Shown: positions 6,952 through 17,653 of the stretch, piece by piece
Position numbering within the stretch: the stretch's first letter is position 1
How the letters are laid out: the number at the start of each line of letters is the position of its first letter
The notes under the pieces: model-generated
What the model saw: the letters and a program-made list of their open reading frames with translations, nothing else
Database searches by the model: none
Told to the model about the DNA's origin: nothing
NCBI GenBank assembly: GCA_037127315.1
Contig: JBBBDQ010001270.1
Location: forward strand, 3,121,001-3,185,000
DNA: 64,000 bases
Direction: 5' to 3'
DNA from: Ascarosepion bandense
Lineage: Eukaryota; Mollusca; Cephalopoda; Sepiida; Sepiidae
Program-made: the position numbers and the translations under genes

Positions 6952-9900
6952 ATGTCTATTAAGATAGCCAGCTTGAATGCGAAGGGCCTGAGGGATCGGG
7001 GTAAGGCGGCTCGCCTGCTTCGTGACCTCTTGTCCTTCGGCGTGGATGTGGCCGCGATCCAAGAGACTCACTTTGTTTGCGAAGTCGACTCGTGTGTGCT
7101 GTCTAACGACTTTGTCGTCTATTCAGCATATGGGAGCCGGCAAGCCAGAGGTGTTTCTTTGCTGGTCAAGCGTACCCTGGACGCGAAGGTTGACCTTGTC
7201 CATGTCGGTGCCGAGGGCCGGCTGATCGTGGCCGATATTGCAGTGAAAAGCAAATTGTTCCGGCTGATTGTGGTTTATGCGCCCAATAAGCAAGGTGAGC
7301 GTGTCTCTTTCTTTCGGCTGTTGGAGCCCTTTATGGTGCATTCAACACGGCTAATCTTAGTTGGGGACTGGAATGCCATCCTAACCCCCAAATGGGATAG
7401 AGGGAGGGGCGCTAGCGGGAGGAATGATGATCGTAGCCTGGTTGATCTGATCGACGAATTTGGTCTCGTCGATAGATACCGGGTCGATCATCCGGATGGG
7501 AGTATGTGGACGTGGGCGCTTAATTGGCCTTCTACCCGGGTATCTGCGTACCTGGATAGGATGTTAGTGAGAGTGGCCGACATAGACTTCTTAGAATGTC
7601 CAACGTTCCACTGGCTAGGCTACACGGACCACAAACTCGTTTGTGCCCGTGTGGTGTTAGACTTTAGGCCTAGGTTGGCTGGTTATTGGAAGTTCAATCA
7701 GTCCTTACTGGACAGGCGGGACTTTCGTGACCAGCTGACAAAACTAGTTCAGCGGGCGTTAATTGGGCGAGTCATTGGGAATAAGTGGTGGGTTAACCTT
7801 AAGGACTCCATTAGGTCTTTCGCCACCAAATATAGCCAGCGGCTCAAACTAGATAAGGCTGCGGAGGCAAAGACACTTAGTGCTAATTTCGCCCGGGCGG
7901 AGGCTGGTGGGGATCCCCTAGAGATAGCCTTAGCCAGGGAGGCCCTGAGGCGCACGACTAGCGAGCGCTATATGGGCCAGGTAATTAGAGCTAAGTTAAG
8001 CAAGATGTCTTCCGAAGCTGTGAACATGGGCGCAGAACTGCGCAAGGAAGAAATTCGTCGGGCCGGCGATCGGTACATTCGAGAAGTGCGCGACCCGGAG
8101 GGGCATCTCCTTCGGTCCACCGACGACATGTGCGAGGCGTTCCGGCAGCATTTCGAACACCGGTTTACCAAGGAGCCTGGTCTCCGTGACGAGGAGTTTC
8201 GCAGCTATTTGGCTGACTTTCCCCGGCTTTTGCCGGCTGAAGCGGCTAGCTGCGAAGGGGAGATTACGGAGGACGAAGTCTACGCGGCTTTGAAGAAGAC
8301 CGGCAGTGGCAAGTCGCCAGGTTTGGATGGTTTGCCCTATGAATTGTACTTGAGGATGTCGCACCTTTTTGTCCCGCTCTTGACTGTCGTGTTCAACCAC
8401 TGGTTTCGGCAGGGGTCCATCCCCGGTCGGATCACCAGGGGCGTGATCACGCTGTTGGGAAAAGGCAAGAAGGTTGGGCGGGGATTAGATGATTACAGGC
8501 CCATAACTCTGCTAAACACAGAGTTAAAGATTTTGGCCAAGATCCTGACGAATCGCTTGCAGCTAGTTGCCGAGTCTCTGTTGGAACCGGATCAGACTTG
8601 TTCTGTGAAGGGACGAACAATTCAGAGCAACCTGCACTTGATTCGCACGATCGTAGAGGGTGTAGAAGACGACGAAGAGGCCGCGCTGATCAATTTGGAT
8701 CAGTCCAAGGCATTTGATAGGATTGACCATGGCTACCTGGCTGCTGTCCTGCAGGCCGCCGGATTCAAACCCGACTTCAGCCGCTGGATTAGCCTTCTGT
8801 ATCGCTCCCCCAAGGCTGTGGTACAGGTGAACGGGAAGCTGTCGAGCGCTTTCGCGCTGTCTAGGTCGGTCCGACAGGGTTGTCCACTGTCGCCTCTCCT
8901 TTACGTCCTGGCGTTGGAGCCTCTCCTTCGCCGGCTAAGGGACGAGACGTGCAGTCCGGTCCTGCGTGGAATTGCTGTCCCTGGTGGAGCTCGAGCCAGG
9001 GTTTCCGCGTACGCCGATGACGTAACGACCTTTGTGTCCTCCCGCAGGGACATAAGGGCGGTACAGAAGGCGCTTGAACGGTACGAACAGGTAACAGGGG
9101 CCAGAATTAACCGCGACAAGTCGTCCGGCTTGCGGTTAGGTGCCTGGAAGGGTGTTTCCCTCCCGGGGCCCTTCGACTGGACGGACGGGCCGGTCAAGCT
9201 CCTCGGAGTTTGGTTCGGTCCGGACTTACAGTTGGAGAAAAACTGGTCAGAAGTACAGGCAAAGGTCGGCGCGTCGGTCGAGATTTGGCGTCGACGGAGT
9301 CTCTCCGTGAAGGGTCTGGCGGAGGTGTGTAATACATACCTCTTTCCCAGAATCCTTTACCGGCTGTCTGTACTTCCCCTTTGTGACGATCATGAGAAGG
9401 CGCTCGAGCGTTTGCTATTCTCCTGTCTTTGGAGAGGACGCAAACACATGGTCGACAAAGGAGTCTGTTGCCTCCGTCCGTGTCAAGGGGGTCTGGGGAT
9501 GCCACACTTGAGGAGCCACGTGCTCGCTTCGAGGTTGGCATTCCTCAGGCGCGCGTTGGAGGAAGATCGGTTGCTTGCGGGGGTAGTGAGGGACATGTTC
9601 CCTAGCCTCACTATCACTCCCCCGCTCCTAAGGACTAGCAATAGGCCTTGGGGGCGGCCGAAATTCCTACTCGAATGTCTGACGGCCCTTCGGGCCATTC
9701 CATGGTCCAGTGACCTTTCACGGCCTAGGAGAATCTTCTATCGGGGATTAGTGGAGGGCGCCGTGAAGGATGAACTGTGGAGTAAGCTTGGCATGTCGAG
9801 AGAGGAGTATCGCTCTCATTGGTCTTGGGCGCCAGGTGCGGATTGGCTCAACAACTCTGAGTTTTCTCTGACCTGGCGATTGGCTCGGAATGGTTTGTCT

Positions 9901-10371
9901 CTCAACGACAAGCGGTTCGCAATGGGCCTGGCGGATTTGCCAGATTGTGAACGTTGCGTCCTTGGAATTAAGGAGACGTCTGCGCACGCCTTCTTCCATT
10001 GTTCGCGCGTTCGCCCGTTGTGGGCGCGTGTTGGCGAGTTGACTGCTCGTATCGCGCCGCGGGAGCTTGTGCTCATTGATCGCGCATACGCTGTGGACAA
10101 TGTGTCGCCCCCGTACTCTGGAGTGAAGCGGATGGTGTTTCTGTCGCTACTGGCCACGGCTAGAATGGTGATTTGGATGACGCGTCTGGAGGAAGTCTTG
10201 CGGGGAGGTCGTCTTTCGGATCAGGATCTAATCCGATATTTTGAGCACCAGCTCAAAATTAAGATTAGAACTGAACGGAAACGGCTGCACCCGACAGAGT
10301 TCAGCGAAAGGTGGGTATATGCGGCGAGCCTGGTTCGCGTGACCGGGGCTAGCCTTGATTTTCTCTTTTAG
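6952..10371 (+). CDS. ORF2 endonuclease-reverse transcriptase, intact (unit 1)
   Basis: This is a full 1139-aa copy with every endonuclease, RT and zinc-knuckle residue listed for unit 0 in place. It differs from unit 0 at K79 (E there) and otherwise only by silent or scattered single-base changes. It carries I801, like units 0 and 9. With its intact type A ORF1 46 bases upstream it forms a coding-competent element. Confidence 0.95.
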   Translation: MSIKIASLNAKGLRDRGKAARLLRDLLSFGVDVAAIQETHFVCEVDSCVLSNDFVVYSAYGSRQARGVSLLVKRTLDAKVDLVHVGAEGRLIVADIAVKSKLFRLIVVYAPNKQGERVSFFRLLEPFMVHSTRLILVGDWNAILTPKWDRGRGASGRNDDRSLVDLIDEFGLVDRYRVDHPDGSMWTWALNWPSTRVSAYLDRMLVRVADIDFLECPTFHWLGYTDHKLVCARVVLDFRPRLAGYWKFNQSLLDRRDFRDQLTKLVQRALIGRVIGNKWWVNLKDSIRSFATKYSQRLKLDKAAEAKTLSANFARAEAGGDPLEIALAREALRRTTSERYMGQVIRAKLSKMSSEAVNMGAELRKEEIRRAGDRYIREVRDPEGHLLRSTDDMCEAFRQHFEHRFTKEPGLRDEEFRSYLADFPRLLPAEAASCEGEITEDEVYAALKKTGSGKSPGLDGLPYELYLRMSHLFVPLLTVVFNHWFRQGSIPGRITRGVITLLGKGKKVGRGLDDYRPITLLNTELKILAKILTNRLQLVAESLLEPDQTCSVKGRTIQSNLHLIRTIVEGVEDDEEAALINLDQSKAFDRIDHGYLAAVLQAAGFKPDFSRWISLLYRSPKAVVQVNGKLSSAFALSRSVRQGCPLSPLLYVLALEPLLRRLRDETCSPVLRGIAVPGGARARVSAYADDVTTFVSSRRDIRAVQKALERYEQVTGARINRDKSSGLRLGAWKGVSLPGPFDWTDGPVKLLGVWFGPDLQLEKNWSEVQAKVGASVEIWRRRSLSVKGLAEVCNTYLFPRILYRLSVLPLCDDHEKALERLLFSCLWRGRKHMVDKGVCCLRPCQGGLGMPHLRSHVLASRLAFLRRALEEDRLLAGVVRDMFPSLTITPPLLRTSNRPWGRPKFLLECLTALRAIPWSSDLSRPRRIFYRGLVEGAVKDELWSKLGMSREEYRSHWSWAPGADWLNNSEFSLTWRLARNGLSLNDKRFAMGLADLPDCERCVLGIKETSAHAFFHCSRVRPLWARVGELTARIAPRELVLIDRAYAVDNVSPPYSGVKRMVFLSLLATARMVIWMTRLEEVLRGGRLSDQDLIRYFEHQLKIKIRTERKRLHPTEFSERWVYAASLVRVTGASLDFLF

Positions 10372-11312
10372 ATCTGCTAGTTGCATCGGGGTGGATTCCT
10401 TTGGAACCCCTCCCGTGGTTAAGGTAGAAGTTCTTTTTTGTGCCTAGTTAATGTGAGTGAATGTGTTTGTCCTGGCCTGTTCCCGGCTCCATTGCTTTTG
10501 TTATGATCCAGTTCGAGATTCCCATTGTCCAAGTATTCTTTTGTCCCGTTTTCACTCTCGACTGGGTCAGCCTTATACTTTCTCCAGTCCAATTTATTTT
10601 GTTCCCTGCTTCTCCATTCCCCTTAGAAAGAGAGCTGCTTGATTTTGTTCTTTTTAAGGCAGAATACAGTGGCCTCTTTAATTATGTGGGTGTGTTTGGG
10701 TCTTACTAACCCATGTATATATATTCATTTGAAATTGTTTTTTGTTTTGGGGTTTTTTGTTTCTTCATTCCCCCTCCCCATCATGTCATTTCATGAATAA
10801 AGTTTTAAATTTATTTTTGTACACTATTGTAAATATTGTAAATACACAAATTTTTATGTACATTTGGGGCGTTTTTAGGTCCCTGGTATGTTACTGCGGT
10901 ATTTTGGTGTATGATAGGTATGAGTGTTGATGGACAAATTTTTATGGTGAATGAGAAAATTGTAACGTATGTATGGGTCGTGAATCTGATTAGCTAGGTA
11001 TAAGATAGTTACGGAAGACCAACCCAAGTTTTTGTTCCCCCTCCCCATTGTTTGGCCTTGTGCCAGAATTTGTACTTTGTTGGCAAATAAATAAGGACCA
11101 ACCCTTCCCCCAGACTTCTTTATGTTTGCGTGGTCGGTTTGGTTTGGATCAAAGTGTAGTATCTGTTCCACTGTGATACTTACTATTGCTTTGGTCAAGT
11201 GTGGCATTGTGGTCTCCACCCAAGTTTATTGCTTGGGCTGCGTAAAGTAGCGACCTGCGAAGGACGCGAAACACCGGAGGCAGGTGTCTCGCGCTTAGCC
11301 TCTTAGGAGGCA
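10372..11312 (+). other. 3' UTR of unit 1, junction, 5' UTR of unit 2
   Basis: This holds the same features as the unit 0/1 intergenic region: upstream AATAAA, paired UGUAAAUA motifs, and a tail ending at 11094 followed by GGACCAACCC. The leader hairpin here reads CCCAAGTTTATTGCTTGGG, with a loop change A to T. The downstream GGGCTGCG is shared with type B leaders, so the leader itself is mosaic. No gene seen. Confidence 0.85.
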
Positions 11313-13247
11313 ATGGCCTCCGATAGGCCAGATGTGATCGTTCCTCCCACCACGGCCTCGGTGGGAGGAAAGGAGGGTGACTGGCAATTGCCGCCACGGG
11401 AGTCACCCTCCATACCAGCATCAGCAGCTTTACAAGGACCAGCAACGGGAACCGGACCATTACCGGTACCGACAGCAGCAGCTCCTGGTTCCCCGAAACC
11501 TTCAACCTCGGGGTGGAAGAAAGGAAAGGTCCTGGAGAAAAAAGGAGAAGAATATTATGACAAATTGAAGGAAAAATATGAGAAATACATCAAGGGCACG
11601 GAATTGGTGTCGGTGCCGGATGAACTGGCGGACATTGAGGCGCGTATTATAACGCTAATTACTAAGGATCCCAAGTCCAAGAAGGTCGTTGGAGTTAGCC
11701 GAGAAAACGTGGAGGAGGCCATCAAGGTGCTCAACATTAGAGCAAAAGCCGTGGCCAGGAGGAGTAACGCGTCTTGGGATGTCTTGCTTGGAACGGCCGA
11801 GGAGGCCAAACAGCTTGCCGGAGTCACCCTGGAGACTGACAAAATGATCCTGTTAACGGAGTACATGGGGACACGCAAGCTGAAGATAACCTTGCATGGT
11901 GTCCCCATGGATATCACTGAAGACCATGTGGGTGCATTCTTCGCAAAGTATGGAAGGGTGGCCGAGGTCTCCTCGGCAAGATCAAAAGCCGGATACCTGA
12001 CAGGGGACATGTCCCTGCAGGTCACACTGTCAAAAAAGGCGGTGGAAGATATCCCCAACGTGTTAACGTGTCGAAAGAGGGTCATATTTGTGATCGTTGA
12101 GGGCCGGAAGCCTTGCTGTTGGGTGTGCGGGGCGGCGGACCACGTGGCCAAGACGTGCACGAATAAGAAGCCGGCCCCCGGCACCCAGGCATCCAAGCAG
12201 CAGGCGGAAAAGGAAAAGCCGGCACCTCCATCTTCAGTACCTTCAGCACCTTCACCTGCACCAGTAGCGAATAAGGAGGGCGAGTGGCAGGTGGTGGCAA
12301 GGAAAAAGGCAAAAACGCCTTCACCAGGGAAGGCGCCATCACCTGTCAAGGCGCCCGCCAAAACTCCCGCCAAAGCTCCGCCAAAAGTCAAGGAGCCGAC
12401 GGTGGAAGTTTCGCCCTCCCCAAAGGAGAAACGAAATAAATCTCCTTCTAAACCAGAGAAGATGGACACCGAGCGGTCAGGCTCCCTAAAGCGCGGAAGG
12501 GAGTTCGTGGAGGAGGAGCAGCACGAGACGACGAAGAGTCGCAGAAGGAGCCGGAGCAGGGAGAGAAGCAGAGAGAGGAAGTCAACTAAGTGTGTTTCGC
12601 TGCCGGTTTCTCCGGCCAGGACTTCATACGCGGAAAAAGCGAGAAGCCTTCCCTCTTCCCCGCGAAAAGCTTCCCAGTCCCCGACCTTCAAGTTGACCCC
12701 CTTGAGGCCGCGTTCACCAACTCCCACCCCTTCCCCTTCTCCTGTACCCACTCCCGCTCGGGACAAAAAGAAAAAGGGCCTTCCCCAGGGGGATGAGCTT
12801 CTGAAAGTGAACCCGGACATTGCGGCGGGATGGTCTTCTCAAAGGCGCAAATTATTAAAGCCTTTGTTGAGGCTGGAGAAGGTCAACGGTATGTCAACAG
12901 AAAATCCGAGAAACTTTCCCCAGGCCCCAGGTGTCATTACCCTAATAAGGAATACTGGTGGCAACCTGAGGGTCTGGGACCACATTTCAATGGCAAAAAA
13001 ACATTTTTCCAATATTTGTATGGTCAAGGAGAACACTCCGGACCTAAAAAAAATGAGCAAAAATTGTGCGGGGCGGTTCCCAGTTTTGCTCCACCCCAGT
13101 TTATATAGGGTGGTAAAACTAAACTACCCTACGGACGTCGGCGGAATTGTCCTAGACGGACGGATTACGTCCGATGTAGGAACAGGGTCCCTAGGACAGT
13201 CCGTCGGGGTCCCCTCTGCCCGAGATTTCTACCCCGTATGCGACTAG
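11313..13247 (+). CDS. ORF1 RNA-binding protein, type A (unit 2), intact
   Basis: 644 aa, the same protein as in unit 1 (no difference that I could see). RRM-like domain, one CX2CX4HX4C knuckle, SR cluster and C-terminal domain are all present. The downstream ORF2 is frameshifted, so if this unit is expressed only its ORF1 product is expected to be normal. Confidence 0.93.
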   Translation: MASDRPDVIVPPTTASVGGKEGDWQLPPRESPSIPASAALQGPATGTGPLPVPTAAAPGSPKPSTSGWKKGKVLEKKGEEYYDKLKEKYEKYIKGTELVSVPDELADIEARIITLITKDPKSKKVVGVSRENVEEAIKVLNIRAKAVARRSNASWDVLLGTAEEAKQLAGVTLETDKMILLTEYMGTRKLKITLHGVPMDITEDHVGAFFAKYGRVAEVSSARSKAGYLTGDMSLQVTLSKKAVEDIPNVLTCRKRVIFVIVEGRKPCCWVCGAADHVAKTCTNKKPAPGTQASKQQAEKEKPAPPSSVPSAPSPAPVANKEGEWQVVARKKAKTPSPGKAPSPVKAPAKTPAKAPPKVKEPTVEVSPSPKEKRNKSPSKPEKMDTERSGSLKRGREFVEEEQHETTKSRRRSRSRERSRERKSTKCVSLPVSPARTSYAEKARSLPSSPRKASQSPTFKLTPLRPRSPTPTPSPSPVPTPARDKKKKGLPQGDELLKVNPDIAAGWSSQRRKLLKPLLRLEKVNGMSTENPRNFPQAPGVITLIRNTGGNLRVWDHISMAKKHFSNICMVKENTPDLKKMSKNCAGRFPVLLHPSLYRVVKLNYPTDVGGIVLDGRITSDVGTGSLGQSVGVPSARDFYPVCD

Positions 13248-13293
13248 TGCCTTTGTTGCATGTTCTTTGTTTTTTCTTTTTCAGAACTAAAAG

Positions 13294-16200
13294 ATGTCTA
13301 TTAAGATAGCCAGCTTGAATGCGAAGGGCCTGAGGGATCGGGGTAAGGCGGCTCGCCTGCTTCGTGACCTCTTGTCCTTCGGCGTGGATGTGGCCGCGAT
13401 CCAAGAGACTCACTTTGTTTGCGAAGTCGACTCTTGTGTGCTGTCTAACGACTTTGTCGTCTATTCAGCATATGGGAGCCGGCAAGCCAGAGGTGTTTCT
13501 TTGCTGGTCAAGCGTACCCTGGACGCGAAGGTTGACCTTGTCCATGTCGGTGCCGAGGGCCGGCTGATCGTGGCCGATATTGCAGTGAAAAGCAAATTGT
13601 TCCGGCTGATTGTGGTTTATGCGCCCAATAAGCAAGGTGAGCGTGTCTCTTTCTTTCGGCTGTTGGAGCCCTTTATGGTGCATTCAACACGGCTAATCTT
13701 AGTTGGGGACTGGAATGCCATCCTAACCCCCAAATGGGATAGAGGGAGGGGCGCTAGCGGGAGGAATGATGATCGTAGCCTGGTTGATCTGATCGACGAA
13801 TTTGGTCTCGTCGATAGATACCGGGTCGATCATCCGGATGGGAGTATGTGGACGTGGGCGCTTAATTGGCCTTCTACCCGGGTATCTGCGTACCTGGATA
13901 GGATGTTAGTGAGAGTGGCCGACATAGACTTCTTAGAATGTCCAACGTTCCACTGGCTAGGCTACACGGACCACAAACTCGTTTGTGCCCGTGTGGTGTT
14001 AGACTTTAGGCCTAGGTTGGCTGGTTATTGGAAGTTCAATCAGTCCTTACTGGACAGGCGGGACTTTCGTGACCAGCTGACAAAACTAGTTCAGCGGGCG
14101 TTAATTGGGCGAGTCATTGGGAATAAGTGGTGGGTTAACCTTAAGGACTCCATTAGGTCTTTCGCCACCAAATATAGCCAGCGGCTCAAACTAGATAAGG
14201 CTGCGGAGGCAAAGACACTTAGTGCTAATTTCGCCCGGGCGGAGGCTGGTGGGGATCCCCTAGAGATAGCCTTAGCCAGGAGGCCCTGAGGCGCACGACT
14301 AGCGAGCGCTATATGGGCCAGGTAATTAGAGCTAAGTTAAGCAAGATGTCTTCCGAAGCTGTGAACATGGGCGCAGAACTGCGCAAGGAAGAAATTCGTC
14401 GGGCCGGCGATCGGTACATTCGAGAAGTGCGCGACCCGGAGGGGCATCTCCTTCGGTCCACCGACGACATGTGCGAGGCGTTCCGGCAGCATTTCGAACA
14501 CCGGTTTACCAAGGAGCCTGGTCTCCGTGACGAGGAGTTTCGCAGCTATTTGGCTGACTTTCCCCGGCTTTTGCCGGCTGAAGCGGCTAGCTGCGAAGGG
14601 GAGATTACGGAGGACGAAGTCTACGCGGCTTTGAAGAAGACCGGCAGTGGCAAGTCGCCAGGTTTGGATGGTTTGCCCTATGAATTGTACTTGAGGATGT
14701 CGCACCTTTTTGTCCCGCTCTTGACTGTCGTGTTCAACCACTGGTTTCGGCAGGGGTCCATCCCCGGTCGGATCACCAGGGGCGTGATCACGCTGTTGGG
14801 AAAAGGCAAGAAGGTTGGGCGGGGATTAGATGATTACAGGCCCATAACTCTGCTAAACACAGAGTTAAAGATTTTGGCCAAGATCCTGACGAATCGCTTG
14901 CAGCTAGTTGCCGAGTCTCTGTTGGAACCGGATCAGACTTGTTCTGTGAAGGGACGAACAATTCAGAGCAACCTGCACTTGATTCGCACGATCGTAGAGG
15001 GTGTAGAAGACGACGAAGAGGCCGCGCTGATCAATTTGGATCAGTCCAAGGCATTTGATAGGATTGACCATGGCTACCTGGCTGCTGTCCTGCAGGCCGC
15101 CGGATTCAAACCCGACTTCAGCCGCTGGATTAGCCTTCTGTATCGCTCCCCCAAGGCTGTGGTACAGGTGAACGGGAAGCTGTCGAGCGCTTTCGCGCTG
15201 TCTAGGTCGGTCCGACAGGGTTGTCCACTGTCGCCTCTCCTTTACGTCCTGGCGTTGGAGCCTCTCCTTCGCCGGCTAAGGGACGAGACGTGCAGTCCGG
15301 TCCTGCGTGGAATTGCTGTCCCTGGTGGAGCTCGAGCCAGGGTTTCCGCGTACGCCGATGACGTAACGACCTTTGTGTCCTCCCGCAGGGACATAAGGGC
15401 GGTACAGAAGGCGCTTGAACGGTACGAACAGGTAACAGGGGCCAGAATTAACCGCGACAAGTCGTCCGGCTTGCGGTTAGGTGCCTGGAAGGGTGTTTCC
15501 CTCCCGGGGCCCTTCGACTGGACGGACGGGCCGGTCAAGCTCCTCGGAGTTTGGTTCGGTCCGGACTTACAGTTGGAGAAAAACTGGTCAGAAGTACAGG
15601 CAAAGGTCGGCGCGTCGGTCGAGATTTGGCGTCGACGGAGTCTCTCCGTGAAGGGTCTGGCGGAGGTGTGTAATACATACCTCTTTCCCAGAATGCTTTA
15701 CCGGCTGTCTGTACTTCCCCTTTGTGACGATCATGAGAAGGCGCTCGAGCGTTTGCTATTCTCCTGTCTTTGGAGAGGACGCAAACACATGGTCGACAAA
15801 GGAGTCTGTTGCCTCCGTCCGTGTCAAGGGGGTCTGGGAATGCCACACTTGAGGAGCCACGTGCTCGCTTCGAGGTTGGCATTCCTCAGGCGCGCGTTGG
15901 AGGAAGATCGGTTGCTTGCGGGGGTAGTGAGGGACATGTTCCCTAGCCTCACTATCACTCCCCCGCTCCTAAGGACTAGCAATAGGCCTTGGGGGCGGCC
16001 GAAATTCCTGCTCGAATGTCTGACGGCCCTTCGGGCCATTCCATGGTCCAGTGACCTTTCACGGCCTAGGAGAATCTTCTATCGGGGATTAGTGGAGGGC
16101 GCCGTGAAGGATGAACTGTGGAGTAAGCTCGGCATGTCGAGAGAGGAGTATCGCTCTCATTGGTCTTGGGCGCCAGGTGCGGATTGGCTCAACAACTCTG

Positions 16201-16712
16201 AGTTTTCTCTGACCTGGCGATTGGCTCGGAATGGTTTGTCTCTCAACGACAAGCGTTTCGCAATGGGCCTGGCGGATTTGCCAGATTGTGAACGTTGCGT
16301 CCTTGGAATTAAGGAGACGTCTGCGCACGCCTTCTTCCATTGTTCGCGCGTTCGCCCGTTGTGGGCGCGTGTTGGCGAGTTGACTGCTCGTATCGCGCCG
16401 CGGGAGCTTGTGCTCATTGATCGCGCATACGCTGTGGACAATGTGTCGCCCCCGTACTCTGGAGTGAAGCGGATGGTGTTTCTGTCGCTACTGGCCACGG
16501 CTAGAATGGTGATTTGGATGACGCGTCTGGAGGAAGTCTTGCGGGGCGGTCGTCTTTCGGATCAGGATCTAATCCGAGATTTTGAGCACCAGCTCAAAAT
16601 TAAGATTAGAACTGAACGAAAACGGCTGCACCCGACAGAGTTCAGCGAAAGGTGGGTATATGCGGCGAGCCTGGTTCGCGTGACCGGGGCTAGCCTTGAT
16701 TTTCTCTTTTAG
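13294..16712 (+). pseudogene. ORF2 endonuclease-RT, frameshifted by one base (unit 2)
   Basis: The frame opens normally and codes 331 codons, including the whole endonuclease domain. It then breaks at 14279-14280, where the other copies have GGG and this one has GG. The remaining frame reopens at an internal ATG (14313) and runs 799 codons through the RT and the zinc knuckle to the usual stop. The break falls between the endonuclease and RT domains. Exactly the same loss is present in unit 8. A sequencing error in the short G run cannot be excluded. D1096 is shared with unit 4 (Y in the others). Confidence 0.9.
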
Positions 16713-17653
16713 ATCTGCTAGTTGCATCGGGGTGGATTCCTTTGGAACCCCTCCCGTGGTTAAGGTAGAAGTTCTTTTTGTGCCTAGTTAATGTGAGTGG
16801 ATGTGTTTGTCCTGGCCTGTTCCCGGCTCCATTGCTTTTGTTATGATCCAGTTCGAGATTCCCATTGTCCAAGTATTATTTTGTCCCGTTTTCACTCTCG
16901 GCTGGGTCAGCCTTATACATTCTCCAGTCCAATTTATTTTTGCCCCCTGCTTATCCATTCCCCTTAGAAAGAGAGCTGCTTGATTTTGTCTTTTAAGGCA
17001 GAATACAGTGGCCTCTTTAATTATGTGGGTGTGTTTGGGTCTTACTAACCCATGTATATATATTCATTTGAAATTGTTTTTTGTTTTGGGGTTTTTTGTT
17101 TCTTCATTCCCCCTCCCCATCATGTCATTTCATGAATAAAGTTTTAAATTTATTTTTGTACACTATTGTAAATATTGTAAATACACAAATTTTTATGTAC
17201 ATTTGGGGTGTTTTTAGGTCCCTGGTATGATTTTGCGGTATTTTGGTGCTTGATAGGTATGAGTGTTGATGGACAAATTTTTATGGTGACTGAGAAAATT
17301 GTAACGTATGTATGGGTCGTGAATCTGATTAGCTAGGTATAAGATAGTTACGGAAGACCAACCCAAGTTTTTGTTCCCCCTCCCATTTGTTGGCCTTGTG
17401 CCAGAATTCATGTATTTATGCTGAATAAATAATGACCAACCCCTCCCCCACTGGACTTTTTTATGTTTGCGTGGTCGGTTTGGTTTGGATCAAAGTGTAG
17501 TATCTGTTCCACTGTGATACTTACTATTGCTTTGGTCAAGTGTGGCATTGTGGTCTCCACCCAAGTTTATAGCTTGGGCCGCGTAAAGTAGCGACCTGCG
17601 AAGGACGCGAAACACCGGAGGCAGGTGTCTCGCGCTTAGCCTCTTAGGAGGCA
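16713..17653 (+). other. 3' UTR of unit 2, junction, 5' UTR of unit 3
   Basis: This non-coding stretch has the 3' UTR variant typical of units 2-8. The tail ends at 17432 and is followed by TGACCAACCCCTCCCCCACTGG and then the type A leader with CCCAAGTTTATAGCTTGGG. Poly(A) signal, UGUAAAUA pair and leader hairpins are conserved. No gene seen. Confidence 0.85.

Larger units (their letters stand above)
4753..11094 (+). mobile_element. LINE unit 1, complete, both ORFs open
   Basis: This is a complete 6,342-bp unit with a type A ORF1 and an intact ORF2. Its 3' UTR and tail variant (TTTGTACTTTGTTGGC before the tail) match unit 0, so units 0 and 1 look like the most recent pair. It is one of four complete units in the window with both reading frames undamaged, so it is a candidate active element. 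Confidence 0.93.
11095..17432 (+). mobile_element. LINE unit 2, ORF2 frameshifted
   Basis: This unit has an intact type A ORF1. ORF2 is split by a single-base loss in a GGG run. Its 3' UTR switches to the variant used by units 3-8 (GAATTCATGTATTTATGC before the tail), marking a subgroup boundary in the array between units 1 and 2. Confidence 0.92.
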